This document shows, in pieces, positions 10,865 to 21,836 of a stretch of 64,000 nucleotides of DNA. The notes beneath the pieces are model-generated. The model was not told the origin of the DNA. It saw only the letters and a program-made list of their open reading frames with translations, and ran no database searches. The stretch's first letter is position 1. Each line of letters begins with the position of its first letter. The stretch comes from Batrachochytrium dendrobatidis JAM81 (taxonomy: Eukaryota; Chytridiomycota; Chytridiomycetes; Rhizophydiales): assembly GCF_000203795.2 (NCBI RefSeq), contig NW_006281111.1, positions 408,888 through 472,887 of the forward strand. The letters are read 5' to 3'. A program made the translations under genes and the position numbers.

Positions 10865-12068
10865 AGTTTTCAAGCCGTAGTAGTTGGTATTGAAAATGAA
10901 CGCAGTATCCACTGAAGTCGGGCTATCAAGTAGTCCAGATGCAAGTTTTGAAAACTGGATTACCTGCTCAAAAATATAAAACCCTATTGCAGCCACAAAA
11001 CTCGCAGCTAAAAATAAAAGCCATACCGAAGTTGAGGCGTCGAATTACGGGACAATTCAATTGCTCCGTATTTACTGCCGTATTTACGTAAAATGGACCA
11101 CCTTTGTATTTATCTTACAGCAATTGCCTCTATTCTATTTTGGATAAGTAGCGGTTGAATATTGGTTGTGCTTTCCTATTGCAAATTGATTGCTTCTCCA
11201 ATAAACATTCTCAATTCAATCAACACAACGTCCATCATATGTACAATCAAACTATCCACTTGTCCTCTTGATATATCCATACATTGTACAATCACCCGAT
11301 TCATTTATTGAAATCCAGATATTGGATTCAGCTTTTGTCAATCAAGCTCTATTGTATTCTAAAACCTCGGATATACTCGCGCTCTAGTGCAGGGAAGCAA
11401 TCTGGTAATGCAACGGTTGTTTCCGTGCCAATTATCTAATATTTACTTGTAATGTTTGGTTTGTATAGAAGCAGAGTTGAATAAGATCAAGGATTGTAAT
11501 TTACTAGAAATGTAGTGTAGGCATTCGTTTAATTGTTTATACAAAAATAAGCACAGCGGAAAAAGACTAGTGACTCAAAGTTTAGAAAATACTATTAACT
11601 AGTAAATTTGGAGACTGACCGTCTATCAATGTTTCATTTTACGTGATACAGTTGTGTATATAAATGACACTGACTATTTCCCTTTGATGCATATCAATTG
11701 AATATAACTGGGGTTGAATCCAATATCATTGCTGTCTTACATGGGCATTATCTTGAAACTTTGCAAAGATCAAAGGGTTGTGCTATTTCAACTAATTAGT
11801 CACATTTCCAAGCCACACATCAGCACCGTATAAACCATTTCAATTAATTCAATCACGCGACGGAGGCCGACAAACTCGTTGGATTGCTTGAACAATTACC
11901 AATAAAAACGCCTCAAGCTGCCATGTAATCAATATCCTGTTGTATATCAAACTATAGATTTGAATCAGTCATTTTGATTAATCAGCAACTGTGCAGTAGA
12001 TTTCCATTTAAACACTCACTGTGCTTGTACATCCATCACAATCTACTGCTATATACTGAAAATTAGCA
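10865..12068. other. Shared intergenic region between divergent paralogues
   Basis: About 1.2 kb separates the two start codons. It contains MITE copy 2 (11072-11657). The remaining 5' flanks (10865-11071 and 11658-12068) show no gene and no obvious sequence duplicated from one side to the other. Promoters for both genes are presumably here. Confidence 0.5.
11072..11657 (+). mobile_element. MITE copy 2 (CAGCCGTATTCACG family)
   Basis: The left end is actgccgtatttacgtaaaa then tggaccacctttgtattt and atcttacag; the right end is ttcattttacgtgatacagt then tgtgta. The internal core shows the family block cgcgctctagtgcag followed by aatgcaacggttgtttccgt. The TIRs are slightly decayed. About 585 bp, non-coding, lying between the two membrane-protein paralogues. 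Confidence 0.7.
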
Positions 12069-13891
12069 ATGAGCTGTTTCCATAGCGAGGCTATACTGGT
12101 GGCAATCAGAATCTTGATAGCCTCCATGACATTCAGTTTAACACATGGACAATGGATCCAAACTGTCACTGTACCACGATGCAATAACGGGAGCTATATA
12201 TTTCCAGCAACCTCAATGATGGCCGAGAATATACTTCCTGCCAACATCATTGGTGCTGATCCAACCTGCCTTGTGATTACTCCTAATCTGACAGCTTTCA
12301 ATCAGTTTACCACAACTGGATCAATCTCATATATGCAATGTGCCAGCAGCAATTGCTTGCCTTCTACCTGCATATCAGTGTCAGAGATACATGATATTGC
12401 CACAACTCCATCACCTGAATGTGGGACCTATTTTCATACTCTTACAATGTCAAAAACCTTGTCACCGTAAGTAGTCCAAATCAATATTTTAGTTTTTATT
12501 TTCTAACTGATGAATTATACAGAACAGCTCTGGATGCCACCAATACGAAATCAGGCGTCGCCTCGTTTGCCTCGGCTCTTTATGCATCTGCAGATATCTC
12601 TTTAGATAAACCAGGTTTTGCAGGATGTCAAGGTTCACCGTCAGCTGGGCTAGTGCACTATCTGTTTGAAAGTAATTTGAGCTTGATTTGTACTTTTTTC
12701 TGATGACTCGAATTTCTTGTGCAAGATCTCGATAGGACTAATGTTGGGTTGACTTGCATAGGTTGTACACAGGCAAACGCAACATATTGGATAAAGACAG
12801 TCTTCACTCCCATTGGGCAACAGACATTCACATACAACTTTTGCACTTCTTCCGGGTGTGATTCTGGCTGTTTCAACGTAGGTAGAATTAGCAAACCAGC
12901 TCCCCCCAATCGACTTAGTTGTGTTACAGGAAAACATGCAGATATTATTACCACTTCTGCAACTCCGCTTAAAGATACAAGCGAGTATATGCGTTCAAAC
13001 CCCTCAAACATTTGGCCATACAGTGAAATTAATACTACCGAGCCTATAGATCCTTCCAATCCTCCTATGATTTATGATGGAAATGCTACCAACTTGGGCA
13101 AACCTGATGGCTTAGCCTCCAACGCATCATCGCTTAGTATTACAGTCGTTTCTGGGATTGTTATTGGGTGCGTTTTATTTATTTGTGCATGTGCTACAGT
13201 TGCTATAGTTTATATTCGTAGAAATAAAACTGGCCGCGCAAATCGAGATAATCCATTAAAACGCCAACCCAAGTCGATCCATCCACCTACTCAACTGTAC
13301 GAGTCAACAAGGCGGTATCGCAACAAGTCGAAAAACTTTTTGGCAATTGGTAGAAGCAAAACTCTCGCTTCTTTTCAAACACCACGATCGGCAGCATCAC
13401 CGGTTGCGCTACAGCATCTATCTAATGCACCTTTGCAATCAAAAACATCTTATACAAATGATGCATTCTATACCAACCCATCTCTTCCTTCCAACCCTGC
13501 GTACAGTGATAGTAATGCCTTGCCAAGTCGTCTTGAAAAATCACCCTTTAGACCCTCTTCAATTGCATCGTCACATCTCTCACCTGATCTATATACAACT
13601 CCGCTTACCGAGCCTTTACCACAATTGAAGCCATACCAAAGAAACACAGATTACGCGATTCCCTCGACAAATACGTCTCAGCTGTCGGATGGCTCGTCGG
13701 CTGCGTATGGCCCTGTACTGCACAATTCAATGTATTCTTACTTGACCAGTCCAAGCAGCCCACCAGATCTAAGACCTACTTTACCACATCCTGTTCGTGG
13801 TTATTTACAAAGTTCACAGTCTGGTCATATAAAGCCCACATTATATGATGAGTGTATAGACTATTCAGAGGGAACAATGTCGGAATTTTAA
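12069..13891 (+). CDS. Secreted/type I membrane protein, Cys-rich ectodomain (paralogue 2 of a pair)
   Basis: Three exons: 12069-12466, 12523-12671 and 12762-13891; 558 aa. A signal peptide (ILVAIRILIASMTFSLTHG) precedes QWIQTVTV, exactly matching the mature N-terminus of the paralogue at 8830-10864. Both intron positions and phases (2, then 1) are identical in the two genes, and exon 2 has the same length (149 nt) in both. Conserved ectodomain blocks include PECGTYFHTLTMSK, NATYWIKTVFTP and GQQTFTYNFC; the repeated cysteine motifs are CASSNCLPSTC and CTSSGCDSGC. After a Pro/Asn-rich stalk comes a single transmembrane helix at about residues 309-334 (TVVSGIVIGCVLFICACATV) and a basic, Ser/Pro-rich tail. 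The tails are far less alike than the ectodomains. No known family is recognised. Confidence 0.8.
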
Positions 13892-13939
13892 CACTGGTCT
13901 TTTAAAAACAGACAACATAGATTATGCCATTTCTTTGGC

Positions 13940-14507
13940 CACACAATTATAAAATGCAATAAAACAATACTGTTGTTGAGTAATTTGATTGTTTTGGGAA
14001 TAATCTGTGGTTGAATATTTGTAGTCCTACTACAAATCGACCGCTTTAATAAACATCCATCATGTAACACAAACTATAGTTTTGACCTGACACTGCCCTC
14101 ATTTGGTAGTCATACATTGTACGATCACTCAACTCATCCATTACAATCCATCTATTTGATTCAACTGTTTTCAATCCAACTCTGTACACACTCATGTATG
14201 CTAATCTCTGATACGCTCGCGTTCTAGTTCAACAGAACAATGATTGCATGTCTTGGGAATGCAACAGTTGTTTTGATGCCAATCACACAATGTTTGATTT
14301 GGATCAAAAAAGAGTTGAAGATGGAACAAGTGAGATGTACTGAAACAGAGATGTGAACATGGATTCAGTTTTTATGTAAACATGACAAAAGAATAGTCGA
14401 CAGTTTAAAGAACAGTATTCAGTAAATTGAATCATTTGATGAGATTGGCTGTTTATGCAGTTTGGCACCCTTATTTAATGTTTTGTTTTACGTGAACACG
14501 GCTGTAA
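13940..14507 (+). mobile_element. MITE copy 3 (CAGCCGTATTCACG family, subfamily A)
   Basis: From about 13995 to 14507 this is nearly identical to the element at 38988-39532 and to the reverse complements at 19951-20552 and 23339-23938. Shared blocks include ggaataatctgtggttgaat and gatacgctcgcgttctagtt. The right end is ttttacgtgaacacggctgt. The left TIR is eroded, so the start is approximate. It fills most of the 757-bp gap between the membrane-protein gene and the carrier gene. Confidence 0.75.
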
Positions 14508-14648
14508 AAATCTGTTCAAACAGTCGATTTTGCACCTACTTTCAGCCATCGTTTTTGGTGCTAGTTATCCAGTGCAGCTTGACATACTACACATTTCTGG
14601 ATTGCATCAAATCCAGTATCTAAACTTTTTCATATATATTGTCTGCCC

Positions 14649-16220
14649 ATGTCTGCATCAAATGAGCCATCAGAAAATAAAAACTCGACTTCACAATTGG
14701 ATGTTCGTAAGCAACACACTCCATTTATCGATGCCAAAAGCCGTAAAGACAAGCAATCTATAGAATACATATCAAAAACTCTTCTTGCAGGTGGTCTGGC
14801 TGGATGTGCTGCAAAGACAGTTATTGCTCCTTTGGATCGAGTAAAGATCCTCTTTCAAACCAGTAATCCAGCATATGAGAAATTCGCTGGTAAAGCTCAT
14901 TGCCTTGATTCACTTTACACTGCGCTATTGAAAATGCTGCTGTGGTTGGGTTGCTATACAAATATTATATCCATAATGTGGTTCAATTGAATGCGGTATT
15001 TACGATTTTGTAGTGCGACTTGTCCAAATATTCAATCTCACCTTATGCTTTTACACTTGGTGGTTCCGGTTGTTTGAGAATTGACTTTTTGGCTGAGCAT
15101 TACGGATTGCTCCATAATGATGGATACCCAATACTTAATCTAACACTTGTTATCCATGTTTTTAAAATATGATCTTATTAATATAGGTTCGTTCTTTGGA
15201 ACATTTCGAGCATTATCTACCATTCGACGTACACAAGGCACGTTTGGCCTTTTTCAGGGTCACTCAGCAACACTGCTTCGTATTTTCCCATACGCTGCTA
15301 TCAAGTTCATGTCATATGAGCAACTTAAGGGGTGGCTAATGCCTACCAAGAAACATGAAACTCCCATAAAAAAATTTCTGGCGGGATCAATTGCTGGTAA
15401 TATAATACACGATATTTTGCATTGCTGCCAACTTTGACATTTAGGATCTATCATGTATATATACTAATTTGAAGCGAGGATTCTTATTTTCTTATAAAAT
15501 GATCATCTAGGCTGCTTGTCCGTGTTTTGCTCATACCCACTAGATATTTTGCGTGTTCGGATGGCATTTGATGTAAGATTAAACCGACCCCCATCTGGCC
15601 TGTTTGAGACCGCTAGAGCAATGTACATCGAGCCGAGCATTTTCTTCCCTAATGCACCCAAATGGATCTTGCCTTTTACGAACCTGTTTAATTTCTATCG
15701 GGGCTTTATACCCACTATTTATGGCATGATACCCTATGCAGGAGTTTCGTTTTTAACCTATGAAACACTCAAGTCGTATATGCTCATGCATTATCAGCAG
15801 TACACTCTGTCCAATTGGAATGAAGTATCTGCCTACCAACAGCAGCAATCTATTAACCCCACCTCTCATCCTCTTACTAATATATCTTTTACCTCGGCAA
15901 AGTCGTCTGATCTACATACTCCTATCAAGCCAATTTTAAACGCTCTGACGAATCTTACCATTGGTGGCATATCTGGAGTCATTGCTCAGACCTTTTCTTA
16001 TCCGTTTGAAGTCGTTCGACGCCATATGCAAGTGTCGGGAAAATCTGCTCTTGGACATGAACATACATCTACTTTCAACACAGTCAAAGACATTTTTCGT
16101 CGTAAAGGATTTAGAGGTTTTTGGATTGGCTTGAGTATTGGGTATATCAAAGTTACACCTATGTTTGCTGTTTCATTCTATTCATATGAATGGCTCAAAC
16201 TCCAACTGAATATCGATTAG
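14649..16220 (+). CDS. LEU5: Mitochondrial carrier, LEU5/SLC25A16/SLC25A42-like (probable coenzyme A carrier)
   Basis: Three exons: 14649-14889, 15187-15396 and 15511-16220; 386 aa. It has the three tandem carrier repeats of the SLC25 family, each starting with the P-x-[DE]-x-x-[KR] signature: APLDRVKILFQ, SYPLDILRVRM and SYPFEVVRRHMQVSG. Six membrane helices are expected in the inner mitochondrial membrane. The first signature with ILFQ and the third with the RRHMQV tail are typical of the LEU5/SLC25A16/SLC25A42 branch, which imports coenzyme A or its precursor into the matrix. A loop insertion between repeats 2 and 3 (about residues 255-305) is common in fungal LEU5. Substrate is inferred from subfamily features only. 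The second intron begins immediately after SIAG. Confidence 0.85.
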
Positions 16221-17190
16221 ATCTATCGAGTTGACAGAAATTCAAGATTTCAAATGTCTAAAAAATTAATTCATCAATGTGTCGACTTGTAAATGAATAG
16301 TTTTATATTCTTTCACTGATAGGGTATGATTTGATTGTGTTTGAAATGTACAGTCGAGTGAGAATTGAAAACAATCTAAGCTCATTGACAGCCATATTCA
16401 CGTAAGATATCCCAATCGTTTTTTGTAATTCTTGATACTTGAACAACGAGATGTTGCGAGCACGCTCATGGACCTTTTGAAGACTGATCGAGAAAGCTGT
16501 CAAGACTATAGCATTCCAAGATTTTCCAAACAACGACAGCAACATTTCCAAACACGCATATTATTCTAAACAACGCTCCATTTCACAAAGCAACTTTGAC
16601 TAGACATAATTTACCAGACATTCAACAACCAATGCAGATTGCAACTACATTACACAACTCTGTATTGTCCATCCTTGAATCCTGTAAAAGATGACTTTGT
16701 GCGTCGAATAATCCCAAACACCAAAAACTCAAGAGCTCTATTCAAGTCGATTTTTGTTAGAAGAATAACAAATATTCAACTATTATTTATTCTAAAGCAA
16801 TCACTACAAGATAAATGCAAGTTCCATCTACGTGAATACGACTGTAAATTGAAAGTGATTGACAATGAATAGTTGGGCTAAAAAGATTGTGGATATTGAG
16901 ATCAACGCACACCTTTTCAACAAAAAATGTTTTAATTGCTAACGCAATGATTGTTGAAAATAACGATGAGAATTAAAAAGATATAAAGGTAAACTTTATA
17001 TATCGTAGATCAAAAGACAATGTGTAGCGAACGAGATCCCAGATTGCTAGGCGCTATACAAAGGCAGATGCATATATATACAAGTGAATCAACTCCATTT
17101 AAAGATGATTTGCAAGATGAAAGATATATAAAGCAGGTGGTTGGTATGAACAGGTATTTGCGCATGAAGCAAAAAACGAGAATAGATAAA
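16221..17190. other. Intergenic region with a MITE
   Basis: 970 bp between convergent genes. It holds MITE copy 4 (16387-16848). Outside it I see only AT-rich DNA. A 69-codon frame at 17020-17229 is discussed under rejected items. Confidence 0.5.
16387..16848 (-). mobile_element. MITE copy 4 (CAGCCGTATTCACG family)
   Basis: The left end is cagccatattcacgtaagat; the right end is agataaatgcaagttccatc then tacgtgaatacgactg followed by ta. In reverse orientation the right end matches the tgcatttatct subterminal block of other copies. About 460 bp, non-coding, more diverged internally than subfamily A. Confidence 0.65.
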
Positions 17191-19437
17191 TCACATTATG
17201 GTTTCCTCGAGACGAACAAGCTCATCTGAAGGAAATCTTTTGCGAAGTAATTTCAGTAGACTGCGACGCTCATGTTCCTCGGCTGACAGCCTTTGTGTTC
17301 TGTGGCCAAATCGACGGCGACTTGCAGTTGGGATTGGAAGTGTATTTTGGCGTGTCGAAATAACTCCACTTATGGATGTACTTACAGAGATTGGTGTAGT
17401 CGAAGACACGATGTGGTTTGCAGCTAGTAGATCGGCATTTTGAACGGCCGAGACGGAACTTTCCAATTTGAGTATTGTCAGTCGTTTACATTTTTCTACC
17501 AAGAACTGAATAGCCGTCACACTGATATGTCTGCATCCACGAATGTCCAGTTTTTCAAGAAACGGACTGGATGCGGCCAGTGCAGCCATGGCAGTATCGG
17601 TAAACTTCCCGCCAAACCAAGCAATGGACAGCACTCGCAAATGAGTGCCCATGTGCTTAATGAGTCGCACCAGCATTGCCTCGGAACACGCATATCCAGC
17701 CAAAATAATGGTACTCATGGAGTCGGTGCAGTCAATAAGGGATGCCAACACATCATCGCCACCACTTGTAAAACTCAGATCAATGCCTTTCAAATGATGG
17801 CAATGAGATAGTAACTGATGCATCCCAGCAGATGTGACTGCTTTCTGACATCCACGAAGATCGAGAACACGCAAATCTGGAATAGATGTAGCCATGTGAC
17901 TGATGCATTGTTCGGTAATATTACTCCAGGCACATAAAAGGACTTGCAGGTTAGGGCATTTGTTACAAATAGCCATAATACGTTCATCGTCATCAGCGCC
18001 GGCCAAACGAAGATGACGAATTGAAGAGCTGACATTTGATGAAATAAGACGAACAAGTCTATTTCGACCAAAATCACCATCAAATCCCACGTCAACCTGC
18101 AAAACACTAAGTTTTGACACCACATCGACAAACCCTTTAAGATTGAAATCACATACGTCAATCCACCGACCAAGATTTCCAGTAACCACAAGAGTATCCA
18201 GATGAATCGAGCAGGTGACTATATGCTGCAAAGTGAATATATCAAGAGATTCGCACCAGAGTCGAACAGCGCGAAGCTCAGTGCAATATTTTGCCACAGT
18301 ATTAAAAATGAACGAATGAAAGGGATCGTGTAAACGAACACGTCCAAAGTCCAGTTTTCGCACAAGAAACCCATTACTGGTGTTGCTTATGCATGAAGTA
18401 GTGGGTGTGTTGTTTGAGTCTGGAGCATCCGTATTAAATTTGATCAAAACAGGCGGGATGCAGGAATGAGCAAATCTGATAATGGATGATTCCGTAGGTA
18501 GATATGGGTGCTCCCAAAGGCAAGCAATGCTATGCATATACCAATGTTTGTTGACCCGACTGCAAGCATAGAGAGTGCGCTGTGTAGTTGATGGTGATCC
18601 GCAAAGAGCGTAAATGTATTTATGTACTAGCACCAACAGTTCAGGTAAAAGATGCGAGAATTTGGCAAAAGAACGAGTAGACTGCACTTGAACCGCGTCT
18701 CTAGTTGGTTTTGATGGCAAAGAAGTGCTGGTAATCACAGGTTCATCAGAGCTTCCAATGGTATGGTAAGTGTCAAGACTGTGATGCTTTTCATAGGATG
18801 TGGAAACAAGAGACAAAAAGTGCCCATCTGTGCCATCAGGATAGGGCTTATCAATAGTTTGTTGAAAAGAAGGTTGCATGCCCAAGACAGTGTTGGATGG
18901 CTTTCCCTTTACAGCGTCACAATCACTTTTGTCAAAAAGATACGAAAACTGAGGTGAATAATGCAGAGTATCTACACTTTGCATATTAGGAAGAATGGGA
19001 AAAGTATCAGATGAAATAATGGGAGATATTTTCATCTGGAGTGGAGGGAGCTCAAGAGCATGAGAAGTGCGTGGAAGATGGGAGGTGTCTGTGATATCTG
19101 AATTGCCTGGAAATGGATCGTTGGAAGCGTGTACAATCATCAAAGAAGGTTCTTCCCATGATCCATACCCCTCATCATTCCATGGAGTAGTTAATGGCAG
19201 TTTCATGGAATTTGTAGCAGCCGTAAAAGAAATATTTGTTTTTCTGGCACTATCATCTGTAGAAGTTGCTCTAGGCAAATTTCCTTCCAGACTATTGGAG
19301 ATTGATCGAACCAGCCGTGCTGGATATACTATAGATCCAGAGTGAGTAATGACAACATCCTCCAGTTTTGCATCCAAAGAAGTGTTTTCAATCATATGCT
19401 GCACGTTGTTTTCCTGATTTCTGAGTGAGCCAGACAT
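17191..19437 (-). CDS. F-box/leucine-rich-repeat protein (putative SCF substrate receptor)
   Basis: Single exon. The first ATG in the frame is at 19437 (MSGSLRNQE), giving 748 aa; the frame extends upstream without an ATG. The N-terminal 260 residues are Ser/Thr-rich and disordered. An F-box-like segment follows at about residues 275-325 (SHLLPELLVLVHKYIYA, then LYACSRVNKHWYMHS). The C-terminal half has cysteine-type leucine-rich repeats: CPNLQVLLCAWSNIT, LRVLDLRGCQKAVTSAG, HLKGIDLSFTSGGDD, LRVLSIAWFGGKFTD, LEKLDIRGCRHIS and LTILKLESS. This AMN1/FBXL arrangement normally recruits substrates to a Skp1-Cullin-F-box ubiquitin ligase. The substrate cannot be told. The C-terminal 40 residues are basic (RRRFGHRTQR). 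Confidence 0.8.
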   Translation of the reverse strand: MSGSLRNQENNVQHMIENTSLDAKLEDVVITHSGSIVYPARLVRSISNSLEGNLPRATSTDDSARKTNISFTAATNSMKLPLTTPWNDEGYGSWEEPSLMIVHASNDPFPGNSDITDTSHLPRTSHALELPPLQMKISPIISSDTFPILPNMQSVDTLHYSPQFSYLFDKSDCDAVKGKPSNTVLGMQPSFQQTIDKPYPDGTDGHFLSLVSTSYEKHHSLDTYHTIGSSDEPVITSTSLPSKPTRDAVQVQSTRSFAKFSHLLPELLVLVHKYIYALCGSPSTTQRTLYACSRVNKHWYMHSIACLWEHPYLPTESSIIRFAHSCIPPVLIKFNTDAPDSNNTPTTSCISNTSNGFLVRKLDFGRVRLHDPFHSFIFNTVAKYCTELRAVRLWCESLDIFTLQHIVTCSIHLDTLVVTGNLGRWIDVCDFNLKGFVDVVSKLSVLQVDVGFDGDFGRNRLVRLISSNVSSSIRHLRLAGADDDERIMAICNKCPNLQVLLCAWSNITEQCISHMATSIPDLRVLDLRGCQKAVTSAGMHQLLSHCHHLKGIDLSFTSGGDDVLASLIDCTDSMSTIILAGYACSEAMLVRLIKHMGTHLRVLSIAWFGGKFTDTAMAALAASSPFLEKLDIRGCRHISVTAIQFLVEKCKRLTILKLESSVSAVQNADLLAANHIVSSTTPISVSTSISGVISTRQNTLPIPTASRRRFGHRTQRLSAEEHERRSLLKLLRKRFPSDELVRLEETIM

Positions 19438-19950
19438 TATCAGGCAAGATTCAGAATAGTTTAAAAGTGTACTGAATATTTGGTATACAAGCCTCAAATG
19501 AACCTGATTTTATACTGATCTGATGGCAAACAAGTGTCGCGACGCTTAGTCAAGACACAAAATTGGATGGTTTGAGAACAAATTAGACTGTTGAATAAGG
19601 TAAATAAAATGCAAAAACAAATATAAAACAGGTTAGTCACTGGTTCTATTTATGTCCAAGTGGAAACTGCACGAATAAAAGTAGCCAAGATGGTCGGGTA
19701 ATACACACAGCAAGTACAGACTATATATTGTTGAATACATGCCAAGGATACAATGAGGATTGCGTGTCAGAGAATGACAATAGAGGTTTGAAAAGCAATT
19801 AGACAAGCAAGTCTAATATTTCAGCATAGGTAACTTTTAGTTATACACATAACAATAGGTGTGTATAGTCCAACACTGCTCTTTGAATGACATCCAATGG
19901 ATGCTTGACATGGACTGATATCAATAATGCAAAGCAGCAAATGCAAGTAT

Positions 19951-20552
19951 TACAGCCGTGTTCACGTAAAACAAAACATTAAATAAGGATACCAAAATAC
20001 ATAGTAAACAGTTAATCTCATCAAATGATTCAATTTACTGAATACTGTTCTTTAAACTGTCGACTATTCTTTTGTCATGTTTACATAAAAACTGAATCCA
20101 TGTTCACATCTCTGTTTTAGTGCATCTCACTTGTTCCATCTTCAACTCTTTTTTGATCCAAATCAAACATTGTGTGATTGGCATCAAAACAACTGTTGCA
20201 TTCCCAAGACATGCAATCATTGTTCTGTTGAACTAGAACGCGAGCGTATCAGAGATTAGCATACATGAGTGTGTACAGAGTTGGACTGAAAACAGTTGAA
20301 TCAAATAGATGGATTGTAATGGATGAGTTGAGTGATCGTACAATGTATGACTACCAAATGAGGACAATATCAGATCAAAACTATAGTTTGTGTTACATGA
20401 TGGATGTTGTTTGGAGCAAGAATTAAGAGTGTCGATTGAAAAAGCAATGAAACCCAATTATAGTAGAAAGGCAAACACATTGTCTAGTTCAAAGCAGAAT
20501 AGTAACAGCAAGATAAATAGGAAAGTTCTGTTTATGTGAATACAGCTGTAAA
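19951..20552 (-). mobile_element. MITE copy 5 (CAGCCGTATTCACG family, subfamily A)
   Basis: It begins ta|cagccgtgttcacgtaaa and ends tatgtgaatacagctg|ta, so TA flanks both ends as expected for a Tc1/mariner-type target duplication. The first 430 bp are nearly identical to copy 8 (23339-23938) and to the reverse complement of copies 3 and 10; the distal 150 bp differ. No transposase is encoded. Confidence 0.8.
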
Positions 20553-20906
20553 TCCAAGTCAGGGCTGTGAACTAGAAGAAATCAGCAACAATCTGATTCT
20601 AGTAAGATTATAATGTAGCATGAATATTGCAGAAGATGGCTTTAAAAAGCATGAACATAAGAAAGGATTGAGTAGGTTTAATCCAGACATTAATATGCAA
20701 GTTGAAGCCAAACACTCCAGACAGCTTAAAAGTGCAAGTGCAAGGGGCAGTCAAGATCAGCAAGTAGAATACTGACACTAATGTTTAACCACTACAGTAA
20801 GAGTCTTGTGGAATATCAAGAGACTTGAGAGTATAAAGCAGATGCGATTAGAATGCAAGTCAAGGGTTGATGCGAGTCGAGGCTAAAAAGTTAAAATCAT
20901 GCACAT

Positions 20907-21216
20907 CACAGCCGTCTTCACGTAAAGCGGAACACTAAAAGGGTACCAAAATACAGCAGTCTCGTGAAGCAATTTGCACTAATTTACTGCACGTTGAACA
21001 TTCTCAAACTGGAGTTGAAATAAAATGTTGTAAAGTAGATTCTACTTGGATGGTGTCGAAAACTATAAAGTAGATTCTACTTGGATGGTATCGAGAACTG
21101 CAGTGGTAACCTGTAAGCTGGTCGCGGTATTGGAAACACGATCGATGCTTCTGTCATTCAAACCAGTAGACAATCTATTAGTAAAACACCATCAAGGGTG
21201 GAGTGTTTTACTAATA
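20907..21216. repeat. Solo MITE end, 24-bp direct repeat and hairpin
   Basis: At 20907 a MITE end (cacagccgtcttcacgtaaa, then gggtaccaaaata) appears with no partner end nearby. Two identical 24-bp copies of taaagtagattctacttgga + tggt lie at 21031-21054 and 21065-21088. At 21176-21189 and 21203-21216 there is a perfect 14-bp inverted repeat (tattagtaaaacac / gtgttttactaata) around a 13-nt loop. The element may be a degenerate or nested copy. Confidence 0.6.
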
Positions 21217-21417
21217 CTAGTTGTGAGTTCCCAGACCATTCATCATACATGTACAATACTCGGCATGTGCTGATCATTCAGTTTTCCAACTAAATACTGC
21301 TGCTCACACATGACACTCTTTACTGCTTTCCCTCCGCCTACTGTGAATCACATGATGAATACTTGGAATTCAGGCCCTTCGAATCTGATGACATACCGGA
21401 GGGTTCTGAATAAACTA

Positions 21418-21828
21418 ATTTACCGCAGTATTCACTAAACAACTCTCCTGTCTTGCACTGATCCAGAATAAACAGTCCTGCTATGCTTTCCTATTCCAAA
21501 TTGACTGCACTGCCCCAATTTTGATGGTCTCAATTCTTCAATAAACAGTTTGAACACTGTTCTTGGTCATATATTATACAATCACCAAATTTGAACCCAA
21601 ATATTGGATTCAACCATTCTCAGATTCGTACAAACTCTTGTGTCCTAAAGCTTACAGATACATTCATGCTCTAGTTGAATGACAATATCCCTACGAGAAA
21701 TACTAGCCAACTTTACCGAATACAGTTCTGTCAGTAATTTAAGTGGAAACCATTCCATGAGACTGGCTATTTATTATGTATTTTGGTACCCCTATTTAGT
21801 GTTCCATTTTACGTGAATACGGCGGTAA
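21418..21828 (+). mobile_element. MITE copy 7 (CAGCCGTATTCACG family)
   Basis: The left end is taccgcagtattcact; the right end is ttccattttacgtgaatacg then gcggta, preceded by the family block tttggtacccctatttagtg. About 410 bp. It ends about 9 bp from the stop codon of the CK2 regulatory subunit gene, so that gene's 3'UTR and polyadenylation site must lie within the element. (Copy numbering counts the solo end at 20907 as copy 6.). Confidence 0.7.
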
Positions 21829-21836
21829 AAAACTGT

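Larger units (their letters stand above)
19438..21836. other. Repeat-rich intergenic region
   Basis: About 2.4 kb with no convincing gene. It contains MITE copies 5 (19951-20552) and 7 (21418-21828), a single MITE end at 20907, a 24-bp direct repeat and a hairpin (21031-21216). The 19438-19950 part is unique AT-rich sequence, the probable promoter of the F-box/LRR gene. Confidence 0.55.

Noticed and set aside
17020..17229. 69-codon plus-strand frame from an ATG overlapping the 3' end of the F-box/LRR gene
   Set aside because: Composition is not clearly non-coding, but it has no recognisable domain, overlaps an established gene antisense by 39 nt, and has no second supporting exon. Not annotated without transcript evidence.
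19435..19497. N-terminal extension of the F-box/LRR protein to 19497
   Set aside because: The upstream codons contain no ATG; the first ATG is at 19437.
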